From: Crotalaria pallida
Taxonomy: Eukaryota > Streptophyta > Magnoliopsida > Fabales > Fabaceae
Direction: 5' to 3'
NCBI GenBank assembly: GCA_037953625.1
Contig: CM075649.1
Location: 74,617,290 to 74,681,289, forward strand
Length of the DNA: 64,000 nt
Positions 61,312-64,000 of the stretch are shown piece by piece. The notes under the pieces were generated by a model. It was given only the letters and a program-made list of their open reading frames with translations. It was not told the origin of the DNA and did not search any database. Both the position numbers and the translations under genes were made by a program. The first letter of the stretch is position 1. Every line of letters begins with the position of its first letter.

Positions 61312-61329
61312 TCCCCGGCAACGGCGCCA
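61312..61329 (-). other. Primer binding site of the gypsy element (tRNA-Asp type)
   Basis: Minus strand reads TGGCGCCGTTGCCGGGGA, six bases inside the 5' LTR end. This 18-mer is the common Asp-tRNA primer site of Athila/Tat-type plant elements. Confidence 0.85.
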
Positions 61330-61335
61330 AAAACT

Positions 61336-62622
61336 TGTTCACTCTCTAGCAAGTATACAAGATCGGATAGTAATATAGTCAATAAGACCAGATATCGTCC
61401 CTCGGGGATTGCAAATTGTTCAATTAATTTTCACCAAAGAGTAGTTAAAAGCAAAATCTATAGGTTTCTACTAATTAATCAAGATTGAATTAAAATAAAA
61501 ATAGAAAATAATTTAAAAACAGAAATTAAATAGAAGTTGTGAGAAATTTGAGAAAGATGTTAGGAACATGGTTTCATTATAGGCGTTGTTTATTTATCCT
61601 GAATCTCTGTTTTTTCCTAAATCATGAACAAATTCCTAAATTGGTAACTATTAGATCCCTCTTGTATAATTATCGTTTCTTATTCAATTAGACAATCCTT
61701 AATTCCTTAAGAGATTAAACTATTGAATAATCTTAATTAAGAATAGGGAATTAATCATGTTATATAATTACCCAATTGTATCCCTACTTGTTGAATAACT
61801 ATATTGTTTGAAGGCATGGCCTATTCTAATTCCTAATCTCTCAATTGAAGAATTAGAGATCCAAAACAAGACATAAATTGGCCAGATTTATGAATTGGAA
61901 ATAAAACGCAATCAAACACATGATTTAGAAATGGAAAAACATCAATTCATAAAATCAATAAACTAATCCATACAAATTCACCAATTCCTAACACAAGGGT
62001 TTTAATTACACATCATGAAAATAAGAACAAAAGCAATAGAAGAATGCATGATTACCATGGAAAAGCCTTGGATCTTCCAATCCTTGATCTTCTCCTCTTC
62101 TAAATCTCTCTAAAATTATGTAATCTCCCTCTCTAAAAGCTGCCTAACCTAGTTCTAAAACCTCTATTTAAAAGATAAAACGAAATCCTAATTAATCCCC
62201 TGAAAAACGCATCAGAAATCAGCCCAATTGGGCCTCCACGACGTTCGCGCGCCTGGGCACGCCATGCTCCACGCCTGGGCGCGCCAGGTCAGATGAGTTA
62301 TAAATTAACGCTGCATGCGCGCCTGGGCGCGCCATCCACGCGCCTGGGCGTGCAACTTTACTTCTAGCTCCGTTTCTCTCCGTTCTTGTACCATTTTCAA
62401 GGTCCTTTCATCCTCTTTTCAACTCCATATTTATTTTCTTCATTTAAGCTCCAAAAGTACCTGAAACATACCCAAAACGGATCAAAACGTTCAAGGGAAT
62501 AAAATTTCCTAAACTAATTAAAAACTAAACAAAATCTACCTAAAATACTTAAGAAACAAACCAAAACTAAGTAAAAGGGAGTCAAATTAAGCTCTAAAAC
62601 ATCATATGCTAGACCCAAATCA
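61336..62622 (-). repeat. 5' LTR of the gypsy element
   Basis: 1,287 bp, colinear with 13180-14459 and differing by scattered substitutions and a short indel near 61378. It has the same GC-rich cgcgcctgggcgcgcc cluster (about 62245-62355). The minus-strand start TGATTTGGG lies at 62622. Confidence 0.9.
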
Positions 62623-63360
62623 GAACACAGTCATGTTAGGTTTAGAATTTGTTTGAGTGGAGACTGCAGCTGTTGTTGGGCTGGGTTAAAGTAACAAATA
62701 GGACCCAAACTGTTTTGAGTTGGTAGCCCTTGGTTTGGGTTTTTATTTGATTTAATTCTGAGTTTTTGAACCGGTTTTGGTTATCCTGGCTGAACCAAAT
62801 ATAATTTACAAAATTTTTTTTTTACATTTTAGAATTTAAAGGAAAAACTAAAGTGTTATATATAATATTAATGAAGATCTAACGACTGAAAATTGACCGT
62901 GTATCGAAAAAAGAATGGGTTGTTATAGAGTATATACACAACGAAAGATTCCCATGACCCTGTGCTCCTCCATATTTGTTGGCCTAGAAAAAAATTGTTT
63001 GCATGCAATAAATTATTTAAAATAAGAAAATGAAAATTAAGACAAAGGTGTAAGAACTTAATCACGTGAAATGTTGGCTGATTTAAGACAAAGGTGCAAA
63101 TTTTTTGTATTCTTAAATTTCCGTTACCGTTGTTATGTTTTTGTTTTCAAATTCCTTTAAATTTCTTTTACTTTATATTATGCAATGAAGTATAATACTT
63201 TTGTTAGAAAAAAAAAGTTAAATAAATTTAGGATATAATTTTACTGTTGTAAAATATTAATGTTGTTTGTCGTTTATGTTCCTTTTTACTTTAGAATTCC
63301 CTAATAAATAATTTGCAATGTTAAAAAAATGATCATTACATTGTTTGCCAAAAACTAAAA
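62623..63360. other. Right flank of the nest, nothing recognised
   Basis: AT-rich intergenic DNA. It should be the original upstream neighbour of the B3 gene before the gypsy insertion, but I identify no promoter motif with confidence. Confidence 0.45.
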
Positions 63361-63422
63361 AACATGCTTAAAAGTACATCATCATCATCATTGAGTTTTC
63401 CCACCTCTTGGAGGATGTTCTT

Positions 63423-63616
63423 TCACCTCTTATACATAGCACTTTCGGAGTCACTATCAATTACAATTGGTGCAGATTCACGACCAGTTGTGTCTTCCAC
63501 AATTTCGGAAAATATGGGAATGTCAGGTTCATGCTCCACAAATATGTCCACCTCCACTCCAAGGTTCAAGGCATAGTTGGCCAACTCAATAGCATCGTCA
63601 TCGTGATTATTCTATG
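63423..63616 (-). pseudogene. Acidic coding-like fragment, possibly MULE/transposase-related
   Basis: Open minus-strand frame between stops. It encodes AIELANYALNLGVEVDIFVE, then HEPDIPIFSEIVEDTTGRES and IVIDSDSES. The acidic composition and IVIDSDSES tail recall N-terminal regions of plant MuDR-type transposases, but the match is weak. No start codon in context and no neighbouring transposase domain. It could equally be an exon of an unrelated gene. Confidence 0.3.
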
Positions 63617-63639
63617 GGGTTCACCCAAAATTTAACACA

Positions 63640-64000
63640 AATAGAATTTATATTACAAATAAAACTTGTTCATGAACTCTAAACATCCAATGTTCAAATT
63701 TATATAGGTTATTAACATTCAAAGGCAACAAAATCTGGACATCAAAAATATTCAACTAATAACTATTGTTTCTCCTTCTCGTCGTGCCTCTGGTAATAGA
63801 GGGGTGTATAGTGTTATCCTATCGGATATGACTGCCTCCCAAGCTCCTGCTCCTTGTGTAAAATGTGTATGCCAAAGTTGATACACTGGAGGTAAAGGCG
63901 ATCCCTTTCGTTGCTTGACCTGTGTTCCATGAGCAGTTGCAATAATTAGGAACTTAAAGCAATAACAATATATATATATATATATATTATAATAAACCAT
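63640..64000. other. Window end: unassigned minus-strand frame and TA microsatellite
   Basis: A minus-strand frame (about 63752-63950) encodes PVYQLWHTHFTQGAGAWEAV and stops near 63755. It is somewhat protein-like, but I do not recognise it. A (TA)n run of about 20 bp lies at 63968-63988. Confidence 0.35.

Larger units (their letters stand above)
13180..62622 (-). mobile_element. Ty3/gypsy (Athila/Tat-type) retrotransposon, split by nested insertions
   Basis: Minus-strand element with two LTRs (13180-14459 and 61336-62622), a tRNA-Asp-type primer site, a polypurine tract, gag and protease. Its own sequence is about 6.8 kb; the remaining 42.6 kb is the CACTA at 17531-60169 and its contents. 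No RT, RNase H or integrase motif is visible between protease and the 3' LTR, so the copy is nonautonomous and resembles gag-only LTR elements. The five bases outside the ends are gaatg (left) and gaaca (right), an imperfect target duplication. The LTRs differ by only a low percentage by eye, so insertion was fairly recent. Confidence 0.88.

Noticed and set aside
13180..62627. Clean 5-bp target duplication for the gypsy element
   Set aside because: The flanks are gaatg and gaaca, matching at only three of five positions; I do not claim an exact duplication.

Overview
The window is AT-rich plant nuclear DNA, most likely from a eudicot. Evidence is a B3-domain gene with GT-AG introns, a FAR1/FRS-MULE pseudogene, many Stowaway-type MITEs, PIF/Harbinger-like and CACTA elements, and plant Ty3/gypsy retrotransposons. 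I cannot name the species from sequence alone. No bacterial operon, CRISPR array, rRNA or tRNA gene was seen.

Layout. 1-8.3 kb is intergenic DNA filled with short nonautonomous DNA elements: seven Stowaway-like MITEs, one 1.2-kb PIF/Harbinger-like element with a TAA duplication, and two foldback structures. 8.32-10.29 kb is a MULE-derived FAR1/FRS pseudogene fused at its left edge to a truncated MITE. 11.41-13.13 kb is an apparently intact minus-strand gene for a two-domain B3 protein. Its ATG lies 53 bp from the LTR of a retrotransposon that fills 13.18-62.62 kb. 62.6-64 kb is right flank with only weak coding-like fragments.

The 13.18-62.62 kb block is a nest. The outer layer is a minus-strand Ty3/gypsy element of Athila/Tat type: 1.28-kb LTRs, a tRNA-Asp-type primer site, gag and protease, but no RT, RNase H or integrase. 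A CACTA (En/Spm) element, 17,531-60,169, interrupts its gag with a TGT target duplication; the gag frame is in phase across the gap. The CACTA has typical subterminal repeats and no visible transposase. It carries minus-strand exon fragments of at least three host genes (CHX cation/H+ exchanger, TM9SF/TMN, UBP12/13-type ubiquitin protease) plus unassigned exon-like pieces.

Inside the CACTA is the most striking object: a 34-kb head-to-tail array, LTR-INT-LTR-INT-LTR-INT-LTR-INT-LTR (24,588-58,737), of a nonautonomous LARD-like retrotransposon. Five nearly identical 5.93-kb LTRs alternate with four 1,124-bp internal regions. Each internal region has an initiator-Met primer site and a polypurine tract, and no protein domain. 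The whole array is bounded by one near-perfect 5-bp target duplication, so it probably grew in place from one insertion by unequal LTR recombination. Each LTR carries a G-box, telo-box motifs and a TATA box, so the array holds five copies of the same promoter. Order of events inferred: gypsy insertion, CACTA insertion into gag, LARD insertion into the CACTA, array expansion.
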